DNA of 64,000 nt, from the NCBI RefSeq assembly GCF_002941025.1, contig NZ_PTJS01000001.1, positions 7,755,678 to 7,819,677 of the forward strand, written 5' to 3'. A model generated the notes under the pieces. That model made no database searches, was not told the DNA's origin, and saw nothing but the letters and a program-made list of their open reading frames with translations. Within the stretch, counting starts at the first letter, position 1; each line of letters begins with the position of its first letter. This DNA is from Streptomyces sp. QL37 (GTDB lineage: Bacteria > Actinomycetota > Actinomycetes > Streptomycetales > Streptomycetaceae). This document shows, piece after piece, positions 17,648-27,286 of this stretch. The translations under genes were made by a program, and so were the position numbers.

Positions 17648-19165
17648 ATGAGCACCAAGAAGAACGTCCTGTACGGCACCGCCTCCGCCGCCGCCCTCGC
17701 CCTGACCCTGACCGCATGCGGCGGCTCCGGCGGTTCCAGCGCCTCGGGCGGCACCTGGGACAAGGACGCGGTCGTCAACATCGGCTCCCTCTACGAGCCG
17801 CAGAACCTCGACAACACCGCCGGTGGCGGCCAGGGTGTCACCGAGGCGCTCAACGGCAACGTCTACGAGGGCCTGTTCGGACTCGCCGACGACGGCAAGG
17901 TCGACAAGCTCCTCGCCCAGGACTACGAGACCAGCGCCGACGGCCTCACCTACACGTTCACCCTCCGCGACGGTGTGAAGTTCCACAGCGGCAAGGAACT
18001 CACCAGCCAGGACGTCAAGTACAGCCTGGAGAAGGTGCTCGCGGACGACTCCCAGTCCGCCCGCAAGAGCAATCTCGAGGTCGTCAAGGACATCGCCACC
18101 CCGGACGCGCGGACCGTGAAGATCACGCTGTCCAAGAAGTCGATCTCCTTCGTCTACAACCTCTCCTACGTCTGGATCATCAACTCCCAGGCGAAGGAAC
18201 TGAAGACGACCGAGGACGGCACCGGCCCGTACACCCTGAACAAGTGGACCCGCGGCTCCGCGCTGAGCCTGAACCGCTTCGCCGGTTACTGGGGCGACGC
18301 CGCCGCCAACAAGCAGGTCGTCTTCCACTACTACAAGGACGCCACGGCGCTGAACAACGCGCTGCTGACGAACGCAGTCGACGTGGTCACGAGCGAGCAG
18401 TCGCCCGACGCCCTGGAGCAGTTCAAGAGCAACGGCAACTACAAGGTGAACGACGGCGACTCCACCACCAAGCTGCTGCTGGCGTTCAACGACAAGGCCA
18501 AGCCCTTCACCGATGTCAAGGTGCGCCAGGCCGTTTCCGCCGCCATCGACGACAAGAAGCTCCTGGAGTCCGTCTGGGGCGGCTACGGCAAGCAGATCGG
18601 CTCGATGGTGCCGCCCACCGACCCCTGGTACGAGGACCTCACCGACGTCGACGCCCACGACGTGACGAAGGCCAAGAAGCTGCTCACCGAGGCCGGTTAC
18701 GCCAAGGGCTTCAGCTTCACCCTCGACACCCCCAACTACGACCCGCACCCGACGGCGGCGACCTTCATCAAGTCCCAGCTCGCCAAGGTCGGCATCACCG
18801 TCAAGATCAACACGATCACTCCGGACGAGTGGTACACGAAGGTCTACAAGAACCACGACTTCACGGCCACGCTCCAGGAGCACGTCAACGACCGGGACCT
18901 GGTCTGGTACGGCAACCCCGACTTCTACTGGGGCTACGACAACCCGCAGGTCAGCAAGTGGGTGGAGCAGGCCGAGGAGGCTTCCAGCACCGCCGAGCAG
19001 ACCGAACTGCTCAAGGAGGTCAACCGGAAGACCGCCGAGGACGCCGCCAGCGACTGGCTGTACCTCTACCCCCAGATCGTCGTCGCGAACAACAAGCTCT
19101 CCGGCTACCCGCTCAACGGCCTGAACTCCCAGTTCTTCGCCTACGACATCAAGAAGACGGGCTGA
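17648..19165 (+). CDS. ABC transporter substrate-binding lipoprotein (peptide/nickel family)
   Basis: 505-residue solute-binding protein of the SBP_bac_5 (DppA/OppA/NikA) family. The lipobox LTAC places the lipidated Cys at residue 24, after a short signal, so the mature protein is tethered outside the membrane. Family hallmarks are NVYEGLFGLADDGKVDKLLA, YTFTLRDGVKFHSGKELTSQ, VRQAVSAAIDDKKLLESVWG and LTEAGYAKGF. It is followed at once by two permeases and two ATPases. The ligand (oligopeptide, nickel complex or other) cannot be read from the sequence. Confidence 0.95.
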   Translation: MSTKKNVLYGTASAAALALTLTACGGSGGSSASGGTWDKDAVVNIGSLYEPQNLDNTAGGGQGVTEALNGNVYEGLFGLADDGKVDKLLAQDYETSADGLTYTFTLRDGVKFHSGKELTSQDVKYSLEKVLADDSQSARKSNLEVVKDIATPDARTVKITLSKKSISFVYNLSYVWIINSQAKELKTTEDGTGPYTLNKWTRGSALSLNRFAGYWGDAAANKQVVFHYYKDATALNNALLTNAVDVVTSEQSPDALEQFKSNGNYKVNDGDSTTKLLLAFNDKAKPFTDVKVRQAVSAAIDDKKLLESVWGGYGKQIGSMVPPTDPWYEDLTDVDAHDVTKAKKLLTEAGYAKGFSFTLDTPNYDPHPTAATFIKSQLAKVGITVKINTITPDEWYTKVYKNHDFTATLQEHVNDRDLVWYGNPDFYWGYDNPQVSKWVEQAEEASSTAEQTELLKEVNRKTAEDAASDWLYLYPQIVVANNKLSGYPLNGLNSQFFAYDIKKTG

Positions 19166-20130
19166 TGGCGCGCTATCTGCTGCGCCGGCTCGCCTTCCTC
19201 GCCGTATCGCTGGCCCTGGCGAGCGTGGTGCTGTTCGTGCTGCTGCGCATGCTGCCCGGCGACCCGGCCAACGCGCTCACCGCGGTGGGCGCCAGCCCCG
19301 AGCAGATAGCCGCGGCCCGCCACTCCATCGGTTCCGACCGCCCGCTGCCCGAACAGTTCACCCACTGGATCGGGCAGCTGGCGAGCGGTGACCTCGGCAC
19401 CTCGTTCGTCAGCTCGCTCCCGGTGGGACCCGAGGTCACCGCCCGGCTGGACGTCACCGTGCCGCTCACCCTGGCCGCGTTCGTCCTCGCCGTCCTGGTC
19501 GCCGTACCCGCGGGGTTCGTGGCCGCGTACAAGCGGCACAGCTGGTACGGCGCGCTGCTCAGCGGCGTTTCCCAACTGGGCATCGCGATACCCGTGTTCT
19601 GGCTGGGCATGATTCTCATCGCGGTGTTCGCGCTGAACGCGGGCTGGCTGCCCTCCGGCGGGTTCCCGCAGGACGGCTGGGCCGACCCCGCCGAGGCGTT
19701 CCGCGCCCTCGTCCTGCCGGTCGTGACCATCGCCCTGGTGATGAGCGCGTCCCTGATCCGCTACGTCCGCTCGGCCACCCTCGACGTCCTCGGCAGCGAC
19801 TACCTGCGGACAGCGCGTGCCCTCGGCTCGTCCTTCGGCCGGGCCATGTGGCGGCACGGTCTGCGCAACGGCGCCGTGCCGGTGATCTCCGTCCTCGGCA
19901 TCGAACTCGCCTCGACGCTGCTCGGCGCCGTCGTCGTGGAGTCGGTGTACGCGCTGCCGGGCCTCGGCTCACTGCTCGCCACCGGCATCGCGCAGCACGA
20001 CTACCCGGTCATCCAGGGCGTGCTGTTCGTATCCACCCTCGCGGTGCTGGTGATCGGCTTCGTGGCCGACCTGGTCCAGCGCATCATCGACCCGCGGCTG
20101 CGCGGCCGGCTCTCGGGAGGTGCCCGATGA
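19165..20130 (+). CDS. ABC transporter permease (DppB-type)
   Basis: 321-residue inner-membrane permease of the peptide/nickel class. It begins MARYLLRRLAFLAVSLALAS, with the typical first-helix motif VVLFVLLRMLPGDPANAL. About six transmembrane segments follow, with the EAA-type cytoplasmic loop SDYLRTARALGSSFGRAMWR and the conserved SVYALPGLGSLLATGI. The ATG overlaps the stop of the binding-protein gene by one base (TGATG), so translation is coupled. It pairs with the permease at 20127. Confidence 0.95.
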   Translation: MARYLLRRLAFLAVSLALASVVLFVLLRMLPGDPANALTAVGASPEQIAAARHSIGSDRPLPEQFTHWIGQLASGDLGTSFVSSLPVGPEVTARLDVTVPLTLAAFVLAVLVAVPAGFVAAYKRHSWYGALLSGVSQLGIAIPVFWLGMILIAVFALNAGWLPSGGFPQDGWADPAEAFRALVLPVVTIALVMSASLIRYVRSATLDVLGSDYLRTARALGSSFGRAMWRHGLRNGAVPVISVLGIELASTLLGAVVVESVYALPGLGSLLATGIAQHDYPVIQGVLFVSTLAVLVIGFVADLVQRIIDPRLRGRLSGGAR

Positions 20131-20993
20131 CCGGCACGGACCTGCTCACCCCCACGAAGCCCTCCACGAAGCGGCGCTCACGGCGCTCCGCCACCCTCGC
20201 CGTCGGGTGCGTACTGGCCGGTCTGATCGCCCTGCTGGCCTTGGTGTCGTTCTTCTGGCTGCCCTACGACGCCGAGGACACCTCGGGCGGACGGCTCGCC
20301 GGGCCCGGCGGCGGTCACCTTCTCGGTACCGACAAGCTCGGGCGCGACCTGTTCACCCAGGTGATGACCGGCTCCCGCATCGCCGTCGAGGCAGGGCTCG
20401 GCTCGGTGACCATCGCCGCCGTCATCGGGGTCACCCTGGGCGTGCTCGCGGCGTTCGCACAGGGCTGGATCGACGACACGCTCTCGGCGTTCCTCGACAT
20501 CCTCATCGCCTTCCCGACGCTGCTGCTGGCAATGCTCATCGTCGCCGCACGATCGGCGACGCTCGGCTCGGCGGTCCTGGCGATCGGCCTGGCGCAGAGC
20601 GCGGTCGTGGCGCGGCTGGTGCGCATCCTGGTCAAGCGGGTCCTGGCCCAGGACTACATCACCGCGGCCCGTACCTCCGGCACCTCCTGGCCGCGTACGG
20701 TCCGCTCCCACGTCCTGCCCAACATCTGGCCCACCCTCGTGGTCAACCTCGCCCTGCAGTTCGGCCTCGCCGTGCTCGCCGAGGCCGGGCTCTCCTACCT
20801 CGGACTCGGAGCGCCGCCGCCCAACGCGTCCTGGGGCCGCATGCTCCAGGAGGCCCAGGCCACCTTCACCACGGCGCCGGCCGGCGCGCTCGCGCCCGGC
20901 ATCCTGCTCGTACTGCTCGTCATCGGTGTGAACCTCGTCGCCGACGGCCTGCGTGACACCCTCGACCCGGCCACCCGGCGGAGGCGCACGTGA
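20127..20993 (+). CDS. ABC transporter permease (DppC-type)
   Basis: 288-residue second permease. The N-terminal cytoplasmic tail is basic (TKPSTKRRSRRS). It then shows LLGTDKLGRDLFTQVMTGSRI, the DppC signature, the EAA loop QDYITAARTSGTSWPRTVRSH and the C-terminal LSYLGLGAPPPNASWGRML. The ATG overlaps the preceding stop (ATGA) and has GGGAGG seven bases upstream. With the DppB-type partner it forms the transmembrane pore. Confidence 0.95.
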   Translation: MTGTDLLTPTKPSTKRRSRRSATLAVGCVLAGLIALLALVSFFWLPYDAEDTSGGRLAGPGGGHLLGTDKLGRDLFTQVMTGSRIAVEAGLGSVTIAAVIGVTLGVLAAFAQGWIDDTLSAFLDILIAFPTLLLAMLIVAARSATLGSAVLAIGLAQSAVVARLVRILVKRVLAQDYITAARTSGTSWPRTVRSHVLPNIWPTLVVNLALQFGLAVLAEAGLSYLGLGAPPPNASWGRMLQEAQATFTTAPAGALAPGILLVLLVIGVNLVADGLRDTLDPATRRRRT

Positions 20994-21786
20994 CTCTCCT
21001 CGACGTACGCGGACTGACCGTCCACGCCCCCGACGGGCGGACCCTGGTCGACGACCTGTCCTTCGCGGTGGCCGGCGGTGAACGGCTCGGCCTCATCGGC
21101 GAATCCGGCTCCGGCAAGTCCCTGACCACGCTCGCGGTGCTCGGTCTGCTGCCCGACGGCATGACCTCGGCCGGCAGCGTGGAGCTGGCCGGGACGCAGA
21201 CCGTGGGCGCCGCCGAGAAGCGGCTCACCGCCGTACGCGGGCGGGACGCGGCCGTGGTCTTCCAGGAGCCGCTGACCGCACTGGACCCGCTGATGCGGCT
21301 CGGCCGCCAGATCGCCGAGCCGCTCGCCCGCCGCACAGGCCTCAAGGGCAAGCAGCTTCGCGGGGCCGTGCACGACGCCCTCGAACAGGTACGGCTGCCC
21401 GAACCCGACCGCATCGCCCGCGCCTTCGCACACGAGATCTCCGGCGGCCAGCGCCAGCGCGTCGCCCTGGCGATGGCGCTGGTCTGCGAGCCGAAGCTGC
21501 TCATCGCCGACGAGCCCACCACCGCTCTGGACGTGTCCGTGCAGGCGGAGATGCTGGAGCTGATCGACGGCCTGGTGCGTGAACGGGAGATGGCCGTGCT
21601 GTTCGTCAGCCACGACCTCGCCGTCGTGGCCAGGGTCACCGACCGGGTGCTGGTCATGAAGGACGGCCGGGCCGTCGAGCAGGGAGCGGTCCACGACATC
21701 GTGCGCGCGCCACGCGAGGAGTACACCAGGGCTCTGGTCGCCAGTGCCCGCAAGCTGGAGTCCGCCCTGGACCTGAGGAGCCCGCG

Positions 21787-21790
<4 letters not shown>
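20990..21790 (+). CDS. ABC transporter ATP-binding protein (DppD-type)
   Basis: 266-residue ATPase. Walker A GESGSGKS near residues 37-44, signature SGGQRQRV near 149, Walker B LLIADEPTTALD and switch His in FVSHDLAV. It energises the importer together with the second ATPase. The GTG overlaps the previous stop (GTGA). The C-terminal oligopeptide-transporter extension found in longer DppD proteins is short here. Confidence 0.95.
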
Positions 21791-22554
<764 letters not shown>

Positions 22555-22582
22555 CCGGCGCCTGCGGGCTGCCTACGCCGAC

Positions 22583-23137
22583 TCATCGCATGCTCGGATC
22601 GCGGCTTCCGGCTCGGTCCTTCGCGATGTTCCGTATCTTCTTGCTGCCGCCCGATTCGGCGAGCAGGGCGAGTACCTCCGGCGACGTCGACCCCGTGGCG
22701 AGGAGGCGCTGCATCCAGTTCGTGACCTGCGCCAACTCGGCCGACGTCGACACGTGACCATCCTGGACGGACAGGTAGAACGTCCAGTCGTCCACGCGGC
22801 GGCGGATGAACTCGCGGTACGCGTCCGTCCCGAGCCGGTCGGTTTCCGGCAGTAGTCCGGCCGACCACCGGCGGAACTCCGCAGGGCCGGTCACCTTCAT
22901 CGCGATCCGGTCCACGAGGTCGACCACCGCGGTCTTCGACGTCATCTCGACGGGATCGCGCAGGATCGTGGCCGCCACCGCGCGGTCCCGGTCGCGGCTC
23001 CGCGAGGAAGCGGTCACCGAGACGACGCGTCGGTACGCGGACGACCGGACGTGTTCGTCCGCGACGGCGTCGTCGACGTCCACGTCGACGATGCCTGCCC
23101 CCGCCAGCAACTCGGCCACATCGGAGCGCAGTGTCAT
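22583..23137 (-). CDS. Conserved hypothetical protein
   Basis: 184-residue cytoplasmic protein I do not recognise. It begins LRSDVAELLAGAGIVDVDVDD and contains VSVTASSRSRDRDRAVAATI and VVDLVDRIAMKVTGPAEFRR, with the end rich in Lys/Arg. It starts only 4 bp after the stop of the 119-residue gene, so the two form an operon. The window gives no clue to function. Confidence 0.65.
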   Translation of the reverse strand: MTLRSDVAELLAGAGIVDVDVDDAVADEHVRSSAYRRVVSVTASSRSRDRDRAVAATILRDPVEMTSKTAVVDLVDRIAMKVTGPAEFRRWSAGLLPETDRLGTDAYREFIRRRVDDWTFYLSVQDGHVSTSAELAQVTNWMQRLLATGSTSPEVLALLAESGGSKKIRNIAKDRAGSRDPSMR

Positions 23138-23141
23138 CGGC

Positions 23142-23501
23142 TCATCCCTGTCGCCGGGTCGGGTCCGGGCGCTCCGGTGCCGCTCCCGCCGCTTGTGCTC
23201 CCGGCAGGCCGAGGAGACCGCGTGCCACGGCCTCCACGGGCTCGTCGCGTTCCCTGGCCAGTGCGATCACGGCTCGGCAGGCGAGCTCGTTGATCCCGAA
23301 GGCCAGGGCGTCGGGCGCGACCCAGCCCGCCGCGTCGTCGAGGCGGTCCGTGTCCTCCTCGGCGCTTGCGGTCACGTACGTCGCGGCGGCTTCGAAGACG
23401 TTGTGCCGCGGCCGGGTCGGGTCCCGGGGCGGGACGGGGACGGGTGGATGGGCGGTGAAGACTTTACGGAGAGGGGCGAGCGCACGACGAATGGCGATCA
23501 C
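23142..23501 (-). CDS. Small hypothetical protein
   Basis: 119 residues from a GTG at 23501, with GGAAGG nine bases upstream. The longer open frame to 23852 lacks a ribosome site, so the short form is preferred. Visible stretches are RALAPLRKVFTAHPP, FEAAATYVTASAEEDTDRL and ALAFGINELACRAVIALARE, a likely alpha-helical fold. It is first in a two-gene operon with the 184-residue hypothetical protein. No family recognised. Confidence 0.6.
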   Translation of the reverse strand: MIAIRRALAPLRKVFTAHPPVPVPPRDPTRPRHNVFEAAATYVTASAEEDTDRLDDAAGWVAPDALAFGINELACRAVIALARERDEPVEAVARGLLGLPGAQAAGAAPERPDPTRRQG

Positions 23502-23730
23502 GTGGAGCCACCTTCCCTGAGCCGGTGCGGCCGGCGTCGCAATTACCACCCGCACACCAAGTGTGCCACCGGGCAACGGAGTTATAACAGAATCCGTCGG
23601 CGCCCGGTCAGGTCGCCGGACCGGGCGGCCCGGGTCCGTCGCATTCACTATTCGTTCGATCGTCGATACTTTGCGTGATGACAGTGAGTCGTTGCAGATG
23701 CGGCTCGCGGCATCGGGAGGAGCGACGCGC

Positions 23731-24024
23731 ATGAAGAGACGCATGGCGACAAGCCTGGGGGTGTTCGCGGCAGCCGCGGCGATGGCCCTCACGGCCCCGG
23801 GCTCCGCGTACGCGGCCGAGGGCGTGCTGGTCATCAACGGTGGCGAGCACAAGGACCCGTCCGGCTGCTACTCGATCAAGTGGTATCCGTCGTCGGTGAC
23901 CAACCGCACCGACGCCGTCGCCGAGGTGTACACGGGTCAGGACTGCACGGGACGGGTGGAGGAGCTCGTCCAACCGGGCGAGACCTATCACTCCGAAACC
24001 GCGGGGAGCGTCTTCATTCCCTGA
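23731..24024 (+). CDS. Small secreted protein of unknown function
   Basis: 97 residues from ATG 23731 (GGGAGGAG eight bases upstream). A Sec signal, RMATSLGVFAAAAAMALTAP, ends near SAYA-AEG at residue 30. The mature part has about 67 residues with two cysteines, one in SGCYSIKWYPSSVTNRTD and one in YTGQDCTGRVEEL, which could form one disulfide. The compact beta-rich look suggests a small extracellular binding or inhibitor-like protein; no family is claimed. The in-frame extension upstream to 23563 is not needed. Confidence 0.75.
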   Translation: MKRRMATSLGVFAAAAAMALTAPGSAYAAEGVLVINGGEHKDPSGCYSIKWYPSSVTNRTDAVAEVYTGQDCTGRVEELVQPGETYHSETAGSVFIP

Positions 24025-24379
24025 CGTCCGGACGGCCACCTGTCGGCGTCGTGGTTCCACGGGCCCACGTGGACGGCGGGTGGCCTGAGTGGGGCGAGCG
24101 CCCCGCCTTCGGCTGCTCCGCTCCGGGGCGGGCTGCCGCCGTGTGTCATCGGCCCTGACGTGGTGGGCAGGCTCCGCGAAGCCGGACGTCGCGAGGTCCG
24201 GGGCGGCGAGCCCGGTCGGGCCGCCGCGTTCCGTACGGAGGCGCGCCGTCGGATTCGGGCGGTGGCCGGGATCGCCCACGGCACGCATCACCCATTCCCG
24301 GTGGCCCGGGACACCCTGGGGGCGCCACGCGCAACGTCGGATTGCCGGAGTGGATCTCCAGCAAGTTGGGTCCGATGGG

Positions 24380-24413
24380 TTGACCTCGGAGACTCGTGGC
24401 GGTTACAACGTTG
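24380..24413 (+). promoter_or_regulatory. Candidate promoter overlapped by LacI-type palindrome
   Basis: TTGACC at 24380-24385 and TACAAC at 24404-24409 are 18 bp apart. The -10 overlaps the palindrome CAACGTTG (24406-24413), whose centre CG fits LacI/GalR-type operators. A repressor bound here would block the promoter. It lies about 160 bp upstream of the decayed oxidoreductase. The rest of 24025-24571 shows no gene. Confidence 0.5.
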
Positions 24414-24437
24414 GAGCACGTCGACGACGGCCACGAT

Positions 24438-24451
24438 AGCAAGCGCTTTCT
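24438..24451. promoter_or_regulatory. LacI-family operator-like palindrome
   Basis: AGCAAGCGCTTTCT contains the perfect core AAGCGCTT and closely fits the GAAAGCGCTTTC class of LacI-family operators. Placed about 30 bp downstream of the promoter-like elements, it could serve as a second repressor site for the sugar cluster. No lacI gene is in the window. Confidence 0.6.
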
Positions 24452-24571
24452 ACGGGGTCGGGAACGGCTGCGGCGCGCGGTCGGGGCCGCCCTCCCCGGA
24501 GCCGCTGCCCGGCCCGTCGCTACGGCCCGAGGCCCGTAGTGCTCCGCCCACCCGCTTCACGAGAGGTCCGC

Positions 24572-25151
24572 ATGTCTCCGCACCGTCCGGGCGCCCCGCC
24601 GCGCACAGCCGTGGTCGGCAGGGGAGGGATCGCGCGCTCCGGTCAGCCGCACGCCCTTCAGGCCCTGGCCGCGGAGGGTGAGGCGGAGGTCGTCGGCGCG
24701 GCCGACGTGGACGGGAACGCCGTCCGACCGCGCGCGGACGAGGCCGCGATCCCCTGCGCCGGCACGGACCTCGACGCCGTGCGCCCGGATCTCGTGGTGC
24801 TGTGCAAGCCGCCGCCGGTGCACCGGGAGCAGTCCGTCGCGGCGGGGAAGGGCGGTGACGCGGCCATCGTCCTCCAGCACCGTTTCGGTTCGGGCGCGCG
24901 TCACGTCCGCCCACCGCCGCGTGGCGGTGCGTCCGGCCGGCCGCTCGTGGCGCACTTCGGACCACCTGGTACCGGGACACGGCGTACTACGCGGTTCCGT
25001 GGCGCGGCCGTCGGGCCACCGAGGGCGGCGGCCCCGCGTCACCGCCCTGTACGAGTCCACGCTCACCGACACACCCGTGCGCGCGGGTGACATCGGTCCC
25101 GGCGACCCCTACTGCACCGAACCGCACGACCCGTATGGAAGAGGACCACGA
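24572..25151 (+). pseudogene. Decayed Gfo/Idh/MocA-family oxidoreductase
   Basis: The ATG at 24572 with GAGAGG upstream begins a recognisable dinucleotide-binding start (RTAVVGRGGIARSG, then EAEVVGAADVD) and PDLVVLCKPPPVHREQSVAA. The region expected to hold the catalytic EKP motif is missing, and the text resumes at IVLQHRFGSGARHV. At about 24958 the reading frame shifts to TTWYRDTAYYAVPWRGR, and after ATEGGGP some 150 residues are absent. A third frame, near 25038, then gives the C-terminal piece VTALYESTLTDTPVRAGDIG and GPGDPY. No stop separates this remnant from the next gene. Missing catalytic segment, internal deletion and two frame changes make it non-functional as a full enzyme. Confidence 0.75.
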
Positions 25152-26075
25152 ATGACGCTCTCGCTGACCCACGCCCACGGTGACCGGATCACTGTCGCCC
25201 ACGAGGGGACCGGCACGGAGCTGTTCGCCTACGTGTACCGTCCCGAGGCTCCATGGGAGGCGCCCAAGCCCTACCTGCACCCCGTCAGGACCCTCTCCGG
25301 CGGGCTCGTCACGGACTACCGGCCCAACGACCACCGCTGGCACAAGGGGCTGCAGCTGACGGCCTCCCACCTGTCGGGCCAGAACCTGTGGGGCGGCAAC
25401 ACCTACGTGCACGGTGAGGGGTACCTCGCACTGCCGGAGAGGGTCGGCTCGATGGCCCACGTGGCCTTCGGCGAGGTCTCCGCGGCCGGTGACCGGGCCG
25501 TCATCGCCGAGCGGCTGACCTGGCACCCGCACGGCGGCGAGCTGTGGGCCGAGGAGGAGCGCCGCATCGAGGTGTGCGACGTCGACGCGGAGGCCGGCAG
25601 CTGGACGCTCAGCTGGACCTCGTCGGTCACCAACCGGCGTGAGGAGCCGCTGCGTTTCGGCAGCCCCACCACTCACGGCAGGCCCGCCGCCGGATACACC
25701 GGACTCTTCTGGCGCGGCCCCCGCGCCTTCCGCGACGGCAAGGTCTTCACCGCCGATTCGGACGGCGAGGACCTGATGGGCAGCCAGGCGCCCTGGCTGG
25801 CATACGTCGGCGAGCACGACGGCCGTGACGGCCATGCCACGGTCGTCTTCGAGCACGCCCCCACCAACGACCACGCGGGCGACCAGGGGACCCACCCGGC
25901 TCACTGGTTCGTGCGCAGCGCCCCGTTCGCCGCGGTCGCCCCGTCCTGGGCGTTCCACGAGGAGCTTGTCCTCGCCCCCGGCGACACGCTCGACCGGACC
26001 TACCGCGTGCTCGTGGCCGACGGCGCCTGGGACCGCGAACAGGTCGCCGCACACCTGAAGGCGCGGACGTGGTGA
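25152..26075 (+). CDS. PmoA-like (DUF6807) family protein
   Basis: 307-residue cytoplasmic beta-sandwich protein of the PmoA/DUF6807 type found in sugar-catabolic clusters of actinomycetes and Bacteroidetes. Conserved stretches are PYLHPVRTLSGGLVTDYRPN, DHRWHKGLQLTASHLSG, NLWGGNTYVHGEGYL, FGSPTTHGRPAAGYTGLFWR and HWFVRSAPFAAVAPSWAF, including many His and Asp residues. The ATG at 25152 lacks a strong ribosome site of its own, so translation probably depended on the upstream, now decayed, oxidoreductase. The stop overlaps the next start. Biochemical role unknown. Confidence 0.85.
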   Translation: MTLSLTHAHGDRITVAHEGTGTELFAYVYRPEAPWEAPKPYLHPVRTLSGGLVTDYRPNDHRWHKGLQLTASHLSGQNLWGGNTYVHGEGYLALPERVGSMAHVAFGEVSAAGDRAVIAERLTWHPHGGELWAEEERRIEVCDVDAEAGSWTLSWTSSVTNRREEPLRFGSPTTHGRPAAGYTGLFWRGPRAFRDGKVFTADSDGEDLMGSQAPWLAYVGEHDGRDGHATVVFEHAPTNDHAGDQGTHPAHWFVRSAPFAAVAPSWAFHEELVLAPGDTLDRTYRVLVADGAWDREQVAAHLKARTW

Positions 26076-26797
26076 GCGCGACGTACGACGGGTTCCCGGC
26101 CGCGGTCGGGGTCTCGCGACTGAGCGTCTACGACTGGCCCACCGTCGAGGGCCTGCCCGGGGGCGGCACCCCGCATCTGCACCTCACCTGCAGCGAGGGT
26201 TACGTGGTCACCGCAGGCCGCGGCTCCGTGCAGACGCTCACCACCTCCGGCTACCAGGAAACGCCCCTGGAGGCGGGCTCCGTGGCCTGGTTCACGCCCG
26301 GCACGATTCACCGCCTGGTGAACGAGGGCGGTCTGGAGATCGTCGTGGTGATGCAGAACAGCGGCCTGCCGGAAGCGGGGGACGCGGTCCTCACGCTGCC
26401 GCAGGACCGCCTCACCGACCCCGACACCTATGCCGAGGCCGTCCGTATCCCGGCCGACGTCTCCGATGCCGAGCAGGCGGACGCCGCCCGCGCCCGCCGC
26501 GATCTGGCGACCCGCCGCTTCCTGGAGCTGCGCGAGGCCACCGAGAACGGCGACCCGGAACCGCTCGCGGCCTTCCAGCGGGCGGCCGCCGAGCTGGTGC
26601 GGCCCCGCCTCGACGGCTGGGAACAGCGCTGGCGGGACGGGGCACATGCCGCCTCCTCGGCCACCGAGGCCCAGCTCGGCGCCCTGCGCGACGGGGACGG
26701 GCGGCACCTGGCGGATGCCCGGGTCACCTCGACCGGCCCCACCGCACGCGGGCGCTTCGGCATGTGCGGCCGCCTGGACGTCTACCCGGGCATCTGA
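26072..26797 (+). CDS. Cupin-domain protein
   Basis: 241 residues (GTG at 26072, overlapping the preceding stop as GTGA; the tandem GTG at 26069 is an alternative). The N-terminal half is a cupin: GGGTPHLHLTCSEGYVVTAG followed by GSVAWFTPGTIHRLVNEG supplies the metal-binding His/Glu set. The C-terminal half is helical and Ala/Arg-rich (ADAARARRDLATRRFLELRE). It is the third gene of the LacI-type sugar cluster and may be a sugar-modifying or sensing protein; substrate unknown. Confidence 0.85.
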   Translation: MSATYDGFPAAVGVSRLSVYDWPTVEGLPGGGTPHLHLTCSEGYVVTAGRGSVQTLTTSGYQETPLEAGSVAWFTPGTIHRLVNEGGLEIVVVMQNSGLPEAGDAVLTLPQDRLTDPDTYAEAVRIPADVSDAEQADAARARRDLATRRFLELREATENGDPEPLAAFQRAAAELVRPRLDGWEQRWRDGAHAASSATEAQLGALRDGDGRHLADARVTSTGPTARGRFGMCGRLDVYPGI

Positions 26798-27286
26798 CGG
26801 AACTCCGCCGCCCGCGCCGGGGGCCGGCAGCACGCTCGGGCCCCGTCCCCCCCAACGTCCCAATGAAGGCGGCCGACCTGGAGCTCGTCGACGAGAGGCC
26901 GCTGATCCACCGTCACCGTGACCGAGGCAAGCACCGTTCCTCCGGCCCCTCAGGCATCCTCCCGCGCTGACGCACGACGGCTCTTCGACCACACCCCGGA
27001 GGTGTTTGCCCGATGAAGTAACGCCCCGCTGGGCAGGCAGGCGGGATACCAGGACGGCTTGCACAGGGTCACCGCGGCCGTGGCGGTCGACCAGTGCCTG
27101 TGTACCGGACTGCCGGTGCGGACCGGAGCCCTGGGACCGAGCAGGCGCTGACCCGCCACGGCTCCAGCGGGAAGTCGGCCGGGCCGCGACACACGCGCGG
27201 CCCCGCCGACTCGAGAAGTACTTCGTCTTCGTGTCGTCTACAACTTGTCGGGTTAGTGGACCGCCGCGTCGGGGGAGTAGCGGATC
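26798..27286. other. Gene-free stretch between cupin and transporter genes
   Basis: About 490 bp without a supportable gene. The open frames on both strands lack ribosome sites and known motifs. The last 60 bp are more AT-rich (around TCTACAACTTGTCGGGTTAG near 27238-27257) and probably contain the promoter of the transporter at 27287, but I cannot assign -35 and -10 boxes with confidence. Confidence 0.4.

Noticed and set aside
16724..18883. 719-codon minus-strand open frame
   Set aside because: Antisense to the DUF1684 and substrate-binding protein genes; Val/Gly/Asp-rich shadow without ribosome site or family.
26950..27192. 80-codon minus-strand frame upstream of the MHS transporter
   Set aside because: Briefly considered as an insertion-sequence fragment; no terminal repeats, transposase motif or ribosome site were found.
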